A stretch of 64,000 nucleotides of DNA from Nitrospira sp. (GCA_018242765.1 JAFEBH010000027.1:79690-143689); one strand, 5' to 3'. Numbered from the stretch's first letter, positions 52,822-61,781 are shown. Numbers and translations are program-made. The notes: a model not told the origin generated them from the letters alone.

Positions 52822-53295
52822 TTAGGCAGGACACTTTGCAGCGGGTTGTGCCTTACCGGAGGTTGATGGCTGGAAAAACGATGTGGGGAAGAGCGGATAC
52901 CGCGTTGGATACTCTTCAGAGAGGACCAGCTGTACGCCCAATCTGGTCTTGTGATTCATGACCAACGGACCTCGTAGATTCGCTGTAATCTGAGCTGGAT
53001 CGTCGGAAGGAATGGTCAAGATGACGGCCAATGCCAAATCTTCGTTATTCATCTCGGCCAAGATATCGGCCGGCACACTGACATGATAGTCGGTATGAAA
53101 TATGGCTGGATCAAGGATCACAAATGCAAGCCCAGGTTCATCGATCGACTGGAGCCATTTAAATGGAGCCTCCGTGTCATGATCGAGAATGACGTACCGT
53201 TGGGACTCCGGAAACCCCAACACGCCGGCAGGAAACCTGATGATGCTGTCGTCAGAGACGTCGAATGATCCGAACCGGGTCGATCTGCATTTCAT
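52822..53295 (-). CDS. fliW: flagellar assembly factor FliW
   Basis: About 157 residues: TRFGSFDVSDDSIIRFPAGV, LGFPESQRYVILDHDTEAPF, WLQSIDEPGLAFVILDP, and later LNPLVINHKTR-like LRGPLVMNHKTRLGVQLVLS. In Bacillus FliW binds either flagellin or CsrA; freed from flagellin it holds CsrA and relieves repression of flagellin mRNA. The start at 53295 has AGGA eight bases upstream and lies ten bases after csrA, so both are co-expressed. The C-terminus is extended and Ser/Ala-rich. Confidence 0.93.
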   Translation of the reverse strand: MKCRSTRFGSFDVSDDSIIRFPAGVLGFPESQRYVILDHDTEAPFKWLQSIDEPGLAFVILDPAIFHTDYHVSVPADILAEMNNEDLALAVILTIPSDDPAQITANLRGPLVMNHKTRLGVQLVLSEEYPTRYPLFPTSFFQPSTSGKAQPAAKCPA

Positions 53296-53305
53296 CGCGA
53301 CATCC

Positions 53306-53551
53306 TCATGAGGCCATTCCACGTTTCCTGGGAATCAGTCGACGAAATGCATCGAGGGGAACAGCCTGTATCTTGGCGGCCAATCGATTCTCTTCTTGGA
53401 TTCGCGTATACACCTCTTCCCGATGGACGGCGACCGCCGGTGGAGCTTCTATCCCAAGACGAACTTGCCCGCTTTTCACACCGAGCACGACCACACGGAT
53501 ATCCTGGCCGATCGTGACACTTTCTCCACATCGACGGGTCAGTACCAGCAT
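53306..53551 (-). CDS. csrA: translational regulator CsrA
   Basis: 81 residues, full length: MLVLTRRCGESVTIGQDIRV, VVLGVKSGQVRLGIEAPPAV and VHREEVYTRIQEENR with RLGI and the Arg/Glu residues of the RNA-binding face. It binds GGA-containing hairpins near start codons. A sigma-28 promoter (53587-53613) overlapping the end of flgL drives it, with fliW downstream, so its synthesis should follow hook completion. The C-terminal 25 residues are longer and more basic than in E. coli CsrA. Confidence 0.95.
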   Translation of the reverse strand: MLVLTRRCGESVTIGQDIRVVVLGVKSGQVRLGIEAPPAVAVHREEVYTRIQEENRLAAKIQAVPLDAFRRLIPRKRGMAS

Positions 53552-53586
53552 ACCTGCCTTCCATAGCCATACGGTGCTGCATAGAA

Positions 53587-53613
53587 CTATCGGTTACAAT
53601 CCGCTAAACTTAA
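53587..53613 (-). promoter_or_regulatory. sigma-28 (FliA) promoter of csrA-fliW
   Basis: Minus-strand TTAA, exactly 15 bases, ACCGATAG. The -35 TTAA includes the TAA stop codon of flgL. Confidence 0.75.
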
Positions 53614-55382
53614 GAGGGTAAATATTTCAGAAGGGAGTTGTCGAAGATCCGAGACAGCGTCTGACCGGCCGCCTGAATGGCATAACTTTGCAACGTCAGA
53701 TCGGAAATGGTCTTGGCCAAATCGATGTCTTGAAATGACGAGAGTGTGTTCGTGGCCGACGCTTTCGTATCATTTAACGCCGAAGTGGTGGATTCCAATC
53801 GGTTCGCCAAGGCACCGATGGTCCCCTGGCCGGTAGTGACCTGACTCAAGGCTCGGTCGAGCCCGCCCAAGCTCGCCGTAATCCCAGCCTTGAAATTTCC
53901 GCGCAGTGAGGCAACAAGTTGTTGCACTGTGTCAAAGAGATTGATATCGGAACCGCTAAACACTTGGTCTCCCGGGACATTGGTCGTGATGACTTCTCCG
54001 TCCGCTACTTCCACCTGATGACTACCGGAATCTCCAGCGTACTGAGTCTGACTGACAACATGAAACAGATCTCTGGCAGCCGGCGCCGACGAACCATTGG
54101 TGATTCGGACCTGGATTCCGTCAAACTCGATGGGAGCGCCAGACGTATACGTCTGGTTGGTGAGCACCGATTTCGGAGCGACAGCGACGGTAAATCGATC
54201 TCCCGCGGCCGGCCCGCTCCCCTGCCCGTTCGAGAGCACCACACGGAGACCGTCGAATTCGATGGCCCCTCCGGATACATAGGAGTTTCCGGTTGAGAGC
54301 GTCGCGCCAGTCGTCGTGTTCCGGACAGAGTACTGGGAGGTGGAAGTAAACTGTACCTCATAGGTATCAAGTGTCACCCGCTGAGGGTCTACGATTCCGG
54401 TATCGGTTGCACCAACCTTGCCTACATTGGCGGAATTCTGAGCGACCGCGACCGGCGCAGAGATGTTCAGGACATCAAAATTCCCTGCGCCCGTGAATCG
54501 GACCACATAGTTATCGAAGGACGTCTTGTTCGTATCCACAACCTGCCCTTGCGACACCAACGCACCACCGCTATTGGTAGATGCCACATCCGTTGCCACC
54601 GTCGCCGCAAAGGTCGCTCCACCGGAAGCGGCACTTCCCCCATTGAACCCAAGCAATGTGCGGGCCGATCCGCTGAGAACTTCGACTTTCGACGTCGAAC
54701 CGTCGGAATTCGAGGCGATGGCCAATCGTCCATTCGCGTAGATGACGGAAACGCTCTTCCCTGCAGCACTCAGGGTAGAATCCGCATTAATACGGCTTTG
54801 CACCCTCGCGGCCAATTCCGACCCGTTTAACGTCTCAGTACCGCTGGTCAGATCAATCGCTCCCGATGTCACACCATCAATCTTCACCGTCAAAGAATCT
54901 CCAACAGCATTCGTCAGCGTAACCGGTGTCGAGAGCGCCAATCCAGCGGCAAACCCATGTCGGCTCGTCCCACCGAAGACCGGTTGATTATCGTCGAATG
55001 TGGTATTTCCCAACTGAAGCAGATGTTGCAGTAAGGCTTCGATTTCTTGCGCCCCATTGATTCGATCAGAGGCATTGTTCGTGTCGGAGGCATACTGAAC
55101 GGCCAATTCCCTGATTCGCGAGAGCGTAGTCGTCGTGTTTTGAAGAGACGTATCGGCTAGATCAACACGCGTGGTGGCCGTTGCCACATTGCGAATGCGT
55201 TGTTCAAGCTTGGCCAACGTTGTCTGCTCTCCCAGAATCCGATTAAAACGACCCGGATCATCTGAAGGTTGCAGGACCTGCTTTCCGGTGGCCAGCTGCT
55301 CGTGCAGCTGGATTTCTTTCAAGCGGGCTCTCTGATAGTTGTTGACAAGAAACCCAAACACCTGCTGATCAGTGACGCGCAT
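53610..55382 (-). CDS. flgL: hook-filament junction protein FlgL, enlarged
   Basis: 590 residues against about 300-400 in most bacteria. N-terminal D0/D1 (RVTDQQVFGFLVNNYQRARL, LATGKQVLQPSDDPGRFNRI) and C-terminal helices (TSALNDTKASATNTLSSFQD, IQAAGQTLSRIFDNSLLKYL) are intact. The extra 250 residues in the middle contain a flagellin-IN-like module (about 160-245) and two copies of a Y-x-SGxxIEFDGxxV unit (IEFDGLRVVLSNGQGSGPAA and IEFDGIQVRITNGSSAPAA). It joins FlgK to the filament. It follows flgK by 16 bases. Confidence 0.94.
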   Translation of the reverse strand: MRVTDQQVFGFLVNNYQRARLKEIQLHEQLATGKQVLQPSDDPGRFNRILGEQTTLAKLEQRIRNVATATTRVDLADTSLQNTTTTLSRIRELAVQYASDTNNASDRINGAQEIEALLQHLLQLGNTTFDDNQPVFGGTSRHGFAAGLALSTPVTLTNAVGDSLTVKIDGVTSGAIDLTSGTETLNGSELAARVQSRINADSTLSAAGKSVSVIYANGRLAIASNSDGSTSKVEVLSGSARTLLGFNGGSAASGGATFAATVATDVASTNSGGALVSQGQVVDTNKTSFDNYVVRFTGAGNFDVLNISAPVAVAQNSANVGKVGATDTGIVDPQRVTLDTYEVQFTSTSQYSVRNTTTGATLSTGNSYVSGGAIEFDGLRVVLSNGQGSGPAAGDRFTVAVAPKSVLTNQTYTSGAPIEFDGIQVRITNGSSAPAARDLFHVVSQTQYAGDSGSHQVEVADGEVITTNVPGDQVFSGSDINLFDTVQQLVASLRGNFKAGITASLGGLDRALSQVTTGQGTIGALANRLESTTSALNDTKASATNTLSSFQDIDLAKTISDLTLQSYAIQAAGQTLSRIFDNSLLKYLPS

Positions 55383-55398
55383 AAGAGCGCTCCTCTTC

Positions 55399-57423
55399 CT
55401 ATTGTTTGAGCGAGATCAAGGTAGCCATCATCTCATCAGCAGCGGTAATCAAACGTGATGCGGCCTGGAATGCCCGCTGATACCTGAGCAAATTAACCAA
55501 CTCTTCATCGAGCGACACACCGGAAACCTGAGATTGAAACGTTTGTAGTTGTTCGCTGCGAACGTTCTCGGCGTCGAAACGCTGACTCGCAACCTGAGAA
55601 GAGACGCCAAGATCGGTTGCCGTCTTTCGATACGCATCAAAAACCGTTGTGTTGCCGAGACCAGCAACGGCTTTGGATTGCAGAGCAACTAGCGCCAATC
55701 CGTTCTGATTATTCCCAGGAACCCCAGCGCGTGTCGACGACAGAGCCACCTTTGATGGATCGGATAGCTCCACAGAGAGATCACGAGCGGCGTTTTCCCG
55801 TGAGTTAAATGTCAGAATATCGTTTGCGGCCGGCGTGCCGGAAACAGTCACCGCGATGCCGTCGACTTGGAACGTTTGCGGCCCACTATAGGTTCCAGAC
55901 GCCGCGGTGCTGGTACCGCCGGAGAGACCAAGATTCGCCCTCGCGGTCCCGCCTGTCACGTTCACGGAGCTGCTCCCGCCGATCGTGTTGGATTGTAGGA
56001 CCAGTCTGTTCGTCGTGCTGTCAAAAGCCACTGTCACCTTTCGGCCGGCTGAGGCGAGTGTCGAATCCGTGTTGATTTTGCTCTCTAGTTCGGCTGCAAG
56101 TGCAGAGCCGGATGTATACGGCTGCCCCGGTGAGGCAGCACCGTTCAGCGTGATCGTACCTGAGGTGGTCCCATCGACGGACACAACCAGGGTATCATTG
56201 ACACCCGTCACGATACTTAATGGCGCATCCACTGTCGGGGGAGTGAGGGCAGTTCCAGTGTAGTTGCCTCGGATCCCGTTCCCTGTCGTGGCATCGACAA
56301 TCGAATAATTACTGGGTCCGCTGAATTTGATTTCATAGTCATGGAAGGTCAGAAGACTGGGTGCAGTCACGGCGCCGTTGCCGATCGAACCAGACCCGAC
56401 GTTTGAGCTGGGCGCCTTGGTCGAGACGGATAGGCCGGAAAAGAAGTCTTGCCCGGTCGAACCGTCGAGACCATACCCCAGCCGGTGAACTTGATTGACT
56501 TCCGCCAAGAGGGACCCTGCCAATGCGTCGACTCCCTGTAAGACCGAAGGAATCGTCTGATCTCGCACATCCAAGAGTCCGCGAAGTTTCCCGCTGGAAA
56601 TCAGGTTGCCGATGAGAGCCGGTCGATTTCCTCCGATGTCGTACCCGATATCAAGCAACCCTTGGTTGTCCGACGATTCCACTCCGACCAGATTGCGTGT
56701 CGTTTCTTGATCGACCAAAACCAGTCCACGGGCCGTGAAGACGGAAACGGTACCGTCAGGACGTTCCAGTGTCGACACATTGACCCTTGTCGCTAAGTCA
56801 TTGATCGCCAAGTCACGCTGATCGCGAAGATCATTGGCATTCTGCCCACTGACTTCAGCGGACTTGATCTGAGTATTGAGCTCGGCGACTTTCTTGGTGA
56901 GAGTGTTGATTTCGTTGATTGTGACACCGATCTGTACATCGAGTGCATGACGAGTGTCCGTCAAATCCGCACTGAGCTGATGGAATGAATCGGACAGCGT
57001 CGCGGCTTTCCCCAGCAGCACCGAGCGTGGCGTAACCTGAGACGGCGATGTGGCGGCATCCTGCAACGCTTTAAAAAACTCGTTCAATTGTCCAGCCAAA
57101 CCCTTCCCGCTTGTATCTCCAAGAAGACTTTCCAGCTTGCTGAGCTCGTCTCGTGCGACCGTGAACTGTCCAAGATCTTCCTGAGAAGCCGTAAATTCTC
57201 GATTGATAAATGTATCGACCGCACGACGAATTTCGGCAATCTTCACGCCGGTGCCGACTTGGCCGGGGCTGCCATCTGCCGGTCGTTCCTCCGTCAAGAC
57301 AACTTGCTGCCGGGAATAACCCGGTGTATTGACATTGCTGATATTATGCCCGGTTACCGTCAACGCCTGTTGAGCAGTGAAGAGGGCCGTCTTCCCGATG
57401 CTCATGAGCGAATCCAGTCCCAT
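55399..57423 (-). CDS. flgK: hook-associated protein FlgK
   Basis: 674 residues. N-terminal signature SIGKTALFTAQQALTVTGHN, ISNVNTPGYSRQQVVLTEER; C-terminal FQSQVSGVSLDEELVNLLRY, QRAFQAASRLITAADEMMAT. The middle is enlarged and contains a flagellin-IN-like module (about 415-500; LVVSVDGTTSGTITLNG) related to that in FlgL. It is the first junction protein after the hook. Six bases separate it from flgN upstream. Confidence 0.96.
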   Translation of the reverse strand: MGLDSLMSIGKTALFTAQQALTVTGHNISNVNTPGYSRQQVVLTEERPADGSPGQVGTGVKIAEIRRAVDTFINREFTASQEDLGQFTVARDELSKLESLLGDTSGKGLAGQLNEFFKALQDAATSPSQVTPRSVLLGKAATLSDSFHQLSADLTDTRHALDVQIGVTINEINTLTKKVAELNTQIKSAEVSGQNANDLRDQRDLAINDLATRVNVSTLERPDGTVSVFTARGLVLVDQETTRNLVGVESSDNQGLLDIGYDIGGNRPALIGNLISSGKLRGLLDVRDQTIPSVLQGVDALAGSLLAEVNQVHRLGYGLDGSTGQDFFSGLSVSTKAPSSNVGSGSIGNGAVTAPSLLTFHDYEIKFSGPSNYSIVDATTGNGIRGNYTGTALTPPTVDAPLSIVTGVNDTLVVSVDGTTSGTITLNGAASPGQPYTSGSALAAELESKINTDSTLASAGRKVTVAFDSTTNRLVLQSNTIGGSSSVNVTGGTARANLGLSGGTSTAASGTYSGPQTFQVDGIAVTVSGTPAANDILTFNSRENAARDLSVELSDPSKVALSSTRAGVPGNNQNGLALVALQSKAVAGLGNTTVFDAYRKTATDLGVSSQVASQRFDAENVRSEQLQTFQSQVSGVSLDEELVNLLRYQRAFQAASRLITAADEMMATLISLKQ

Positions 57424-57429
57424 GGATCT

Positions 57430-57954
57430 TCAGCCTTTCCGTTTCAACATCACGGCCTGACCAACGGCCGTACCTCGAACACCCGAGGCCGAATACAGTT
57501 CATCCTCTTGCGGGCCCTGGCGATATGCTTCTGCCGCTCGCATCAAAAATGATTGAACATTCTTGATCAGAAGCTGATTGACCGCAATATCTTGTTTCAC
57601 CGCCCGAGCCTTTTCGGCAAGCCTCTCGTACTGCTGCAGTACGACATCAGCCTGCGTGCCGTAAGCCTGGTGTAAGATTTCGGACAGCGTTCGACTTGCG
57701 GCAGGAACATGGCACCTCTCCTCAAGTGCTCTGAGCAACACGTCCAACTCTTCTCTGAGAAGGCCTAGAGAATTAAGAATCGACGTCCTGACCTGGTTGA
57801 TCGAGTGAAACTCTTGGAGTGCCAAACGCTTGACGGCGTCTCGTTCATGAACGATATTCTGAGCAAGAAGATCGCACTGAGCAGACTCACGGGCCAGGAT
57901 CTGTATCAACTGATCAGGAGAGATTGAGGCATTCACGATTGGAAACCTGCCCAT
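57430..57954 (-). CDS. flgN: FlgN-type export chaperone for FlgK/FlgL
   Basis: 174 residues, almost entirely helical: ISPDQLIQILARESAQCDLL, then HERDAVKRLALQEFHSINQV, LREELDVLLRALEER and VKQDIAVNQLLIKNVQSFLM. Its position between flgM and flgK is the usual place of FlgN, which binds the C-termini of FlgK and FlgL. It ends with a basic tail (GQAVMLKRKG). Confidence 0.87.
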   Translation of the reverse strand: MGRFPIVNASISPDQLIQILARESAQCDLLAQNIVHERDAVKRLALQEFHSINQVRTSILNSLGLLREELDVLLRALEERCHVPAASRTLSEILHQAYGTQADVVLQQYERLAEKARAVKQDIAVNQLLIKNVQSFLMRAAEAYRQGPQEDELYSASGVRGTAVGQAVMLKRKG

Positions 57955-58010
57955 CCATGGACCAGATCAAGGCCAATTTGCGGTGCTCCGACCTACTGAA
58001 TTCCAGCCGC

Positions 58011-58316
58011 CTAGAGCACGGCGTCGGTCAGAACTTGTTTTATCAGAGCGTCCCCAACTGCACGACCAGTAATATCGTATGTGCCGCTGTCAATGCTCTG
58101 TTTGATACGTTCCACATGTGCGGCACGCTCAGGATCAGGCTGATTTGCTAGTTCTCGAATCCGTTGCAGCTCCTTTGCCTGCGCAGATATCTGAACCTCA
58201 TCCTTACCGGCCTTGGTTTGGACCACCGCTTGTCGAGCGCCTGCATTCCCTGCCTCATGCACTCCAAGCAACACTTTTGCAAGATGGTCAACTTTCCCAT
58301 GACCTGAGATCTGCAT
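58011..58316 (-). CDS. flgM: anti-sigma-28 factor FlgM
   Basis: 101 residues. The C-terminal two thirds carry the FlgM pattern: DEVQISAQAKELQRIRELAN, then PERAAHVERIKQSIDSGTYD and GRAVGDALIKQVL. It binds FliA until exported through the finished hook. A strong sigma-28 promoter lies 70 bases upstream, giving the usual feedback loop. flgN, flgK and flgL follow and probably share that promoter. Confidence 0.92.
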   Translation of the reverse strand: MQISGHGKVDHLAKVLLGVHEAGNAGARQAVVQTKAGKDEVQISAQAKELQRIRELANQPDPERAAHVERIKQSIDSGTYDITGRAVGDALIKQVLTDAVL

Positions 58317-58388
58317 CGTCCTACTCCTTCCCTCACTTCCCCGACTCGTGTCCTAAACGATCAGTGCCCTTTATCCCTGTCGAGTACC

Positions 58389-58415
58389 TTATCGGTCCCT
58401 CGCAGGAAAACTTGA
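58389..58415 (-). promoter_or_regulatory. sigma-28 (FliA) promoter of flgM-flgN-flgK-flgL
   Basis: Minus-strand TCAA, exactly 15 bases, ACCGATAA. The final TAA of the -10 box is the stop codon of flgJ. Confidence 0.82.
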
Positions 58416-58796
58416 GGGTTCTACCGGGGAGCCTGAAAAATATTTTTCGGCATGCTCTTGGACCATCTGAGCAATGCCGATTCCTCCGGATTCCGCCGCT
58501 CGCCGTCCGATTTCCTCATCATAAAATGAATAGAAATACGCACCCTGTTTATTGGCAATAGCTCCTTGAGGGACGGTTTCTCTCATAACCTTGAGTAGAT
58601 ACGAGACAAAATAGGACTCGTACTGTTTCCCAGCCTCGATAAGTTTCTGACGTTCCTGCATAACATCCTGTACTGTCAATGAGTTATGGGTATTGTTCGG
58701 TTGACTTAGGGAGACCAGTGCCCCAGGATCCATATATAATGGTGACGCCATCAACCCCCGACTCTTCTCCAGACCCATTTGGGTAATCCCGTCCAT
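58389..58796 (-). CDS. flgJ: FlgJ rod-binding protein, single-domain form
   Basis: 135 residues: SLTVQDVMQERQKLIEAGKQ, YESYFVSYLLKVMRETVPQG and YDEEIGRRAAESGGIGIAQM, the rod-binding/scaffold domain. The C-terminal peptidoglycan hydrolase domain of enteric FlgJ is absent, so another enzyme must open the cell wall for the rod. It follows flgI by nine bases. Its stop codon lies inside the flgM promoter. Confidence 0.9.
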   Translation of the reverse strand: MDGITQMGLEKSRGLMASPLYMDPGALVSLSQPNNTHNSLTVQDVMQERQKLIEAGKQYESYFVSYLLKVMRETVPQGAIANKQGAYFYSFYDEEIGRRAAESGGIGIAQMVQEHAEKYFSGSPVEPSSFPARDR

Positions 58797-58805
58797 AAGA
58801 AGCCC

Positions 58806-59939
58806 TCAAATAATCTCCAGATTTGCCTGAAGGGCCCCGGCAGACTTGAGCGCCGAGAGAATCGCCACCAGATCCCGAGGTGTGACACCCACGGCGTTGA
58901 GTGCCTGAACAACCTCTCCTAATGTCACTGTTTCATCGACGACGATCAGACGAGACTCCTGTTCTTTCACCTCAGTCTGGACATCTGGGGTGACAGTAGT
59001 TTGTCCTGCAGCATTCCCCACAAGCGGTGCCGTCGGCTGAGACACGTTCAACGTATTTTTGACTGAAATCGTGAGATTCCCATGAGAAATGGCGCAGGTT
59101 GAAATCCGAACGTGTTCGCCAAGTACGACCGTACCCGTCCGCTCATTGACAACGACCTTCGCAATGGCATCGACGGACACATCGAGCCCTTCAATCGACG
59201 CAATATATTCAACAACCCGGCCATGAAACACCGGAGGAATCGTTGCCTTGATATAGCCGGCGTTGACGGCTGACGCACTGCCCTTTCCAAAAGCATGTTC
59301 AATGGCCTCAGCCGTCCGGATCGCAGTGGTAAAGTCCGGCTGACGTAGCAGAACGGAGACGGTCTCCCACGACTCGATGTCGACGGGAAGTTCCTTTTCA
59401 ATAATGGCTCCGCCAGGCACCACGCCCGCCGCCTGATGATTTTTGGTCACCGTCGCCCCGCCCGCCCCACCAGTGCCACCAAGAAATCCTCCTATTGATA
59501 CGGGCCCCTGTGCCACGGCAAATACTTGCTGGTTCGCAGATTTGAGCGGCGTGAGCAGGAGCGTGCCTCCTTGCAAACTCTTTGCGTTGGCCATCGAGGA
59601 GACCACGGCATCCAACGTCATGCCGGGCTTCGAGAATGGAGGAAGTTTCGCGGTGACCATCACTGACGCAATATTTCTCGTCAGGAGCTGAATGGGATCG
59701 ATGACCAGATGGACCCCCATCTTGTTCAACATCGACATCATTGCTTGAATCGTAAACTGTCCACCGATCACACGATCACCCGTACTGTCCAACCCGACCA
59801 CCAAACCATAACCGAGCAACTGGTTTTCACGAACCCCTTCAATCGCACCGATGTCCTTGATCCTCACCGCTTCGGCCTTCACAGGCCAGAGGGAGCCAGC
59901 AGTCAAGAAGGACAGCAATACCAACCACCGTAATACCAT
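58806..59939 (-). CDS. flgI: flagellar P-ring protein FlgI
   Basis: About 377 residues. Signal peptide (VLRWLVLLSFLTAGSLWPVKAEA), then RIKDIGAIEGVRENQLLGYG, LVVGLDSTGDR, and the long conserved body to LVAILSALKSAGALQANLEI. It forms the periplasmic ring around the rod. The start at 59939 is chosen because it gives the signal peptide and has AAGGAGG 11 bases upstream; the frame itself extends to 60068 without sense. Preceded by a small unknown gene. Confidence 0.95.
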   Translation of the reverse strand: MVLRWLVLLSFLTAGSLWPVKAEAVRIKDIGAIEGVRENQLLGYGLVVGLDSTGDRVIGGQFTIQAMMSMLNKMGVHLVIDPIQLLTRNIASVMVTAKLPPFSKPGMTLDAVVSSMANAKSLQGGTLLLTPLKSANQQVFAVAQGPVSIGGFLGGTGGAGGATVTKNHQAAGVVPGGAIIEKELPVDIESWETVSVLLRQPDFTTAIRTAEAIEHAFGKGSASAVNAGYIKATIPPVFHGRVVEYIASIEGLDVSVDAIAKVVVNERTGTVVLGEHVRISTCAISHGNLTISVKNTLNVSQPTAPLVGNAAGQTTVTPDVQTEVKEQESRLIVVDETVTLGEVVQALNAVGVTPRDLVAILSALKSAGALQANLEII

Positions 59940-59961
59940 ACTGCTATTGTCCTCCTTTGAG

Positions 59962-60228
59962 TTAGGAACGCTTCGTGAATGCAGCTTGGGGCTTTGGGCC
60001 AAAAATGACACGTGACAACCACCCTTGCGCTTGCACCACTTCTTTGCAAACGGCTCGTTTCTGTTCATCCGATAGTTGCACGCGAGCTTGTCTGAGTGGA
60101 AGCGGGGGCATGGAGTCTGCCCTCCGGACGACGCCGCTTCTGACCATGAGTTGCAGCGATTGCACGTTCACCACTCGCCGTTTGGAAAGCGTTTTTCTGA
60201 GGACTGTGCGTTTCATCGGAGTCGGCAT
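59962..60228 (-). CDS. small basic protein between flgH and flgI
   Basis: 88 residues, very basic: MPTPMKRTVLRKTLSKRRVV, then LQLMVRSGVVRRADSMPPLP, and QLSDEQKRAVCKEVVQAQGW. No signal peptide or membrane helix. AAGGAG lies about 11 bases before the ATG, and 15 bases separate it from flgH. It fills the space in a tightly packed operon, which supports it being real. I know no function. Confidence 0.6.
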   Translation of the reverse strand: MPTPMKRTVLRKTLSKRRVVNVQSLQLMVRSGVVRRADSMPPLPLRQARVQLSDEQKRAVCKEVVQAQGWLSRVIFGPKPQAAFTKRS

Positions 60229-60243
60229 AGCGACACTTACTCC

Positions 60244-60963
60244 TTAGAACGGATAGATCCAATCGAGGATTCGAATAAACCAGCCGGGACGCTGAACATC
60301 ATCCAGCACACCTAGGCCTGAGTATTCGATTTTGGCATCCGCAATGGCACTCGACGCCACGGTATTCTTGGTATCCACGTCCACACGACGGACGATACCG
60401 GCAATGGTCATCAGCTGTTTCTCACTGTTGACGGTGACTTCGCGTCGCCCCTCGATCCGAAGATCCCCGTTGGAAAGCACCTCCGTCACAATCGCAGAGA
60501 TAGTCCCTGTCAATGTGCCTTCACGATTAGTGGAACCTTTCCCGTCGAACTTGTTATTGGCGCTCGCATTGATTCCGAACCCACGTTTTGTCTCATCACT
60601 GAATCGAATGCCAGGCAATCCGATATACCCGGCGCCGCTGCCGATCATACTATTCTTAATTGTCGAATCACGTTGAACCGCCGTATCCGCCGACTTTGAC
60701 CCTTTATGAACTTCGGAGACTTTCACGGTCAGAATATCCCCGATCCGCATGGCGCGCATGTCTTCATAGAGATAGGCTCGTCCGTTTTCTTCCTGCCAGA
60801 GCGAGCCAAGCGTCTTCGGAGGAGGAAGCGACGGCACAGTCACCTTGCTCGATGGGCTTGGTGGGCTTGAACAGCCGTGAAAGAACACGGCTGCGACAAT
60901 TGCAAGTTTCGCAAGAGCGAGATCCGACTGAATTCGATGACCAGACATTGTAGGGCTCGCCAT
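60244..60963 (-). CDS. flgH: flagellar L-ring lipoprotein FlgH
   Basis: 239 residues. A lipoprotein signal ends in VFFHGCSS (lipidated Cys near residue 31). The mature part has SLWQEENGRAYLYEDMRAMR, IGDILTVKVSEVHKGSKSAD and VRRVDVDTKNTVASSAIADA, then KIEYSGLGVLDDVQRPGWFI, all typical of FlgH. It forms the outer-membrane ring. AGGAG precedes the ATG by three bases. Six bases separate it from flgA. Confidence 0.94.
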   Translation of the reverse strand: MASPTMSGHRIQSDLALAKLAIVAAVFFHGCSSPPSPSSKVTVPSLPPPKTLGSLWQEENGRAYLYEDMRAMRIGDILTVKVSEVHKGSKSADTAVQRDSTIKNSMIGSGAGYIGLPGIRFSDETKRGFGINASANNKFDGKGSTNREGTLTGTISAIVTEVLSNGDLRIEGRREVTVNSEKQLMTIAGIVRRVDVDTKNTVASSAIADAKIEYSGLGVLDDVQRPGWFIRILDWIYPF

Positions 60964-60969
60964 GCTCTC

Positions 60970-61770
60970 CTAGAACTCCACCTGTACCAGACTAGGTGCC
61001 ACGACTTTCGCTCTCAACTCTCGGCCCGAATCAAGATTGGCAACCATAATGGTCTGTCCGACTTGGCCGCTTGATTTTGTGATGCCATAGGTCTGAATCG
61101 ACAGACCTCCTCGACGCGCCTCGATCATGACCCGATCCCCCTTCTTCACCACAAGGGGAAGCTTCACAAACGTTGGTCGCAATGGGGTATCAGGGGGTAA
61201 TGGTCGTGCAGCGCTCTTGCCGATTACCTCATCACGATCCGTCAGAAACGGATGATTCCACTGGTGGATTCGAATACGCGCGGTCTTGAGATCTGCGTCG
61301 TCGATCAGCTCCTCCGTCTTCAACAGTCGTGCGGGCACGATGGCGTCGATCATCGCCGATACATCCGCCAACACCTGAATGGTCTTCCACGCTTTTCCGC
61401 CCACTGTAACCGCCACTGGGAAGACCCGCCTCCCTAGGCCATCGTCGGAACCAGTCGACAATACTTGAAACTCGATAATTCCCGGCGGTACAGAAATCGG
61501 TTCAGCAGGATCGAGCACCGCCACCGTGATCGTCCTCACTTTATGAGACCAGGCATGCTCCAAATATTGATGAATCGCCCCCTGCAGCAGTTCGGCCTTG
61601 AGCTCCTGCATCGTGGGTCTTTCACGCTCCTTCTCCACAGATCGCATCTCATGTCCCGCATTCACCGGTGTGACGGTGCGTGTGTCGACTCGTGTCCCGG
61701 CTGAGGCCACAGAAGTCCAGCTCAAACACCCCACCCAGAGCGACATGAGAACGATCCCGACCTTCACCAT
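60970..61770 (-). CDS. flgA: P-ring assembly chaperone FlgA
   Basis: About 266 residues. Signal peptide (VKVGIVLMSLWVGCLSWTSVASA), a middle domain, then the SAF-like region: VVPARLLKTEEL-like IVPARLLKTEELIDDADLKT, GKSAARPLPPDTPLRPTFVK, LVVKKGDRVMIEARRGGLSI, and GQTIMVANLDSGRELRAKVV. It helps FlgI assemble in the periplasm. Start at 61770 by GAGGGG six bases upstream. Lies between flgG and flgH. Confidence 0.92.
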   Translation of the reverse strand: MVKVGIVLMSLWVGCLSWTSVASAGTRVDTRTVTPVNAGHEMRSVEKERERPTMQELKAELLQGAIHQYLEHAWSHKVRTITVAVLDPAEPISVPPGIIEFQVLSTGSDDGLGRRVFPVAVTVGGKAWKTIQVLADVSAMIDAIVPARLLKTEELIDDADLKTARIRIHQWNHPFLTDRDEVIGKSAARPLPPDTPLRPTFVKLPLVVKKGDRVMIEARRGGLSIQTYGITKSSGQVGQTIMVANLDSGRELRAKVVAPSLVQVEF

Positions 61771-61781
61771 ACTACCCCTCA

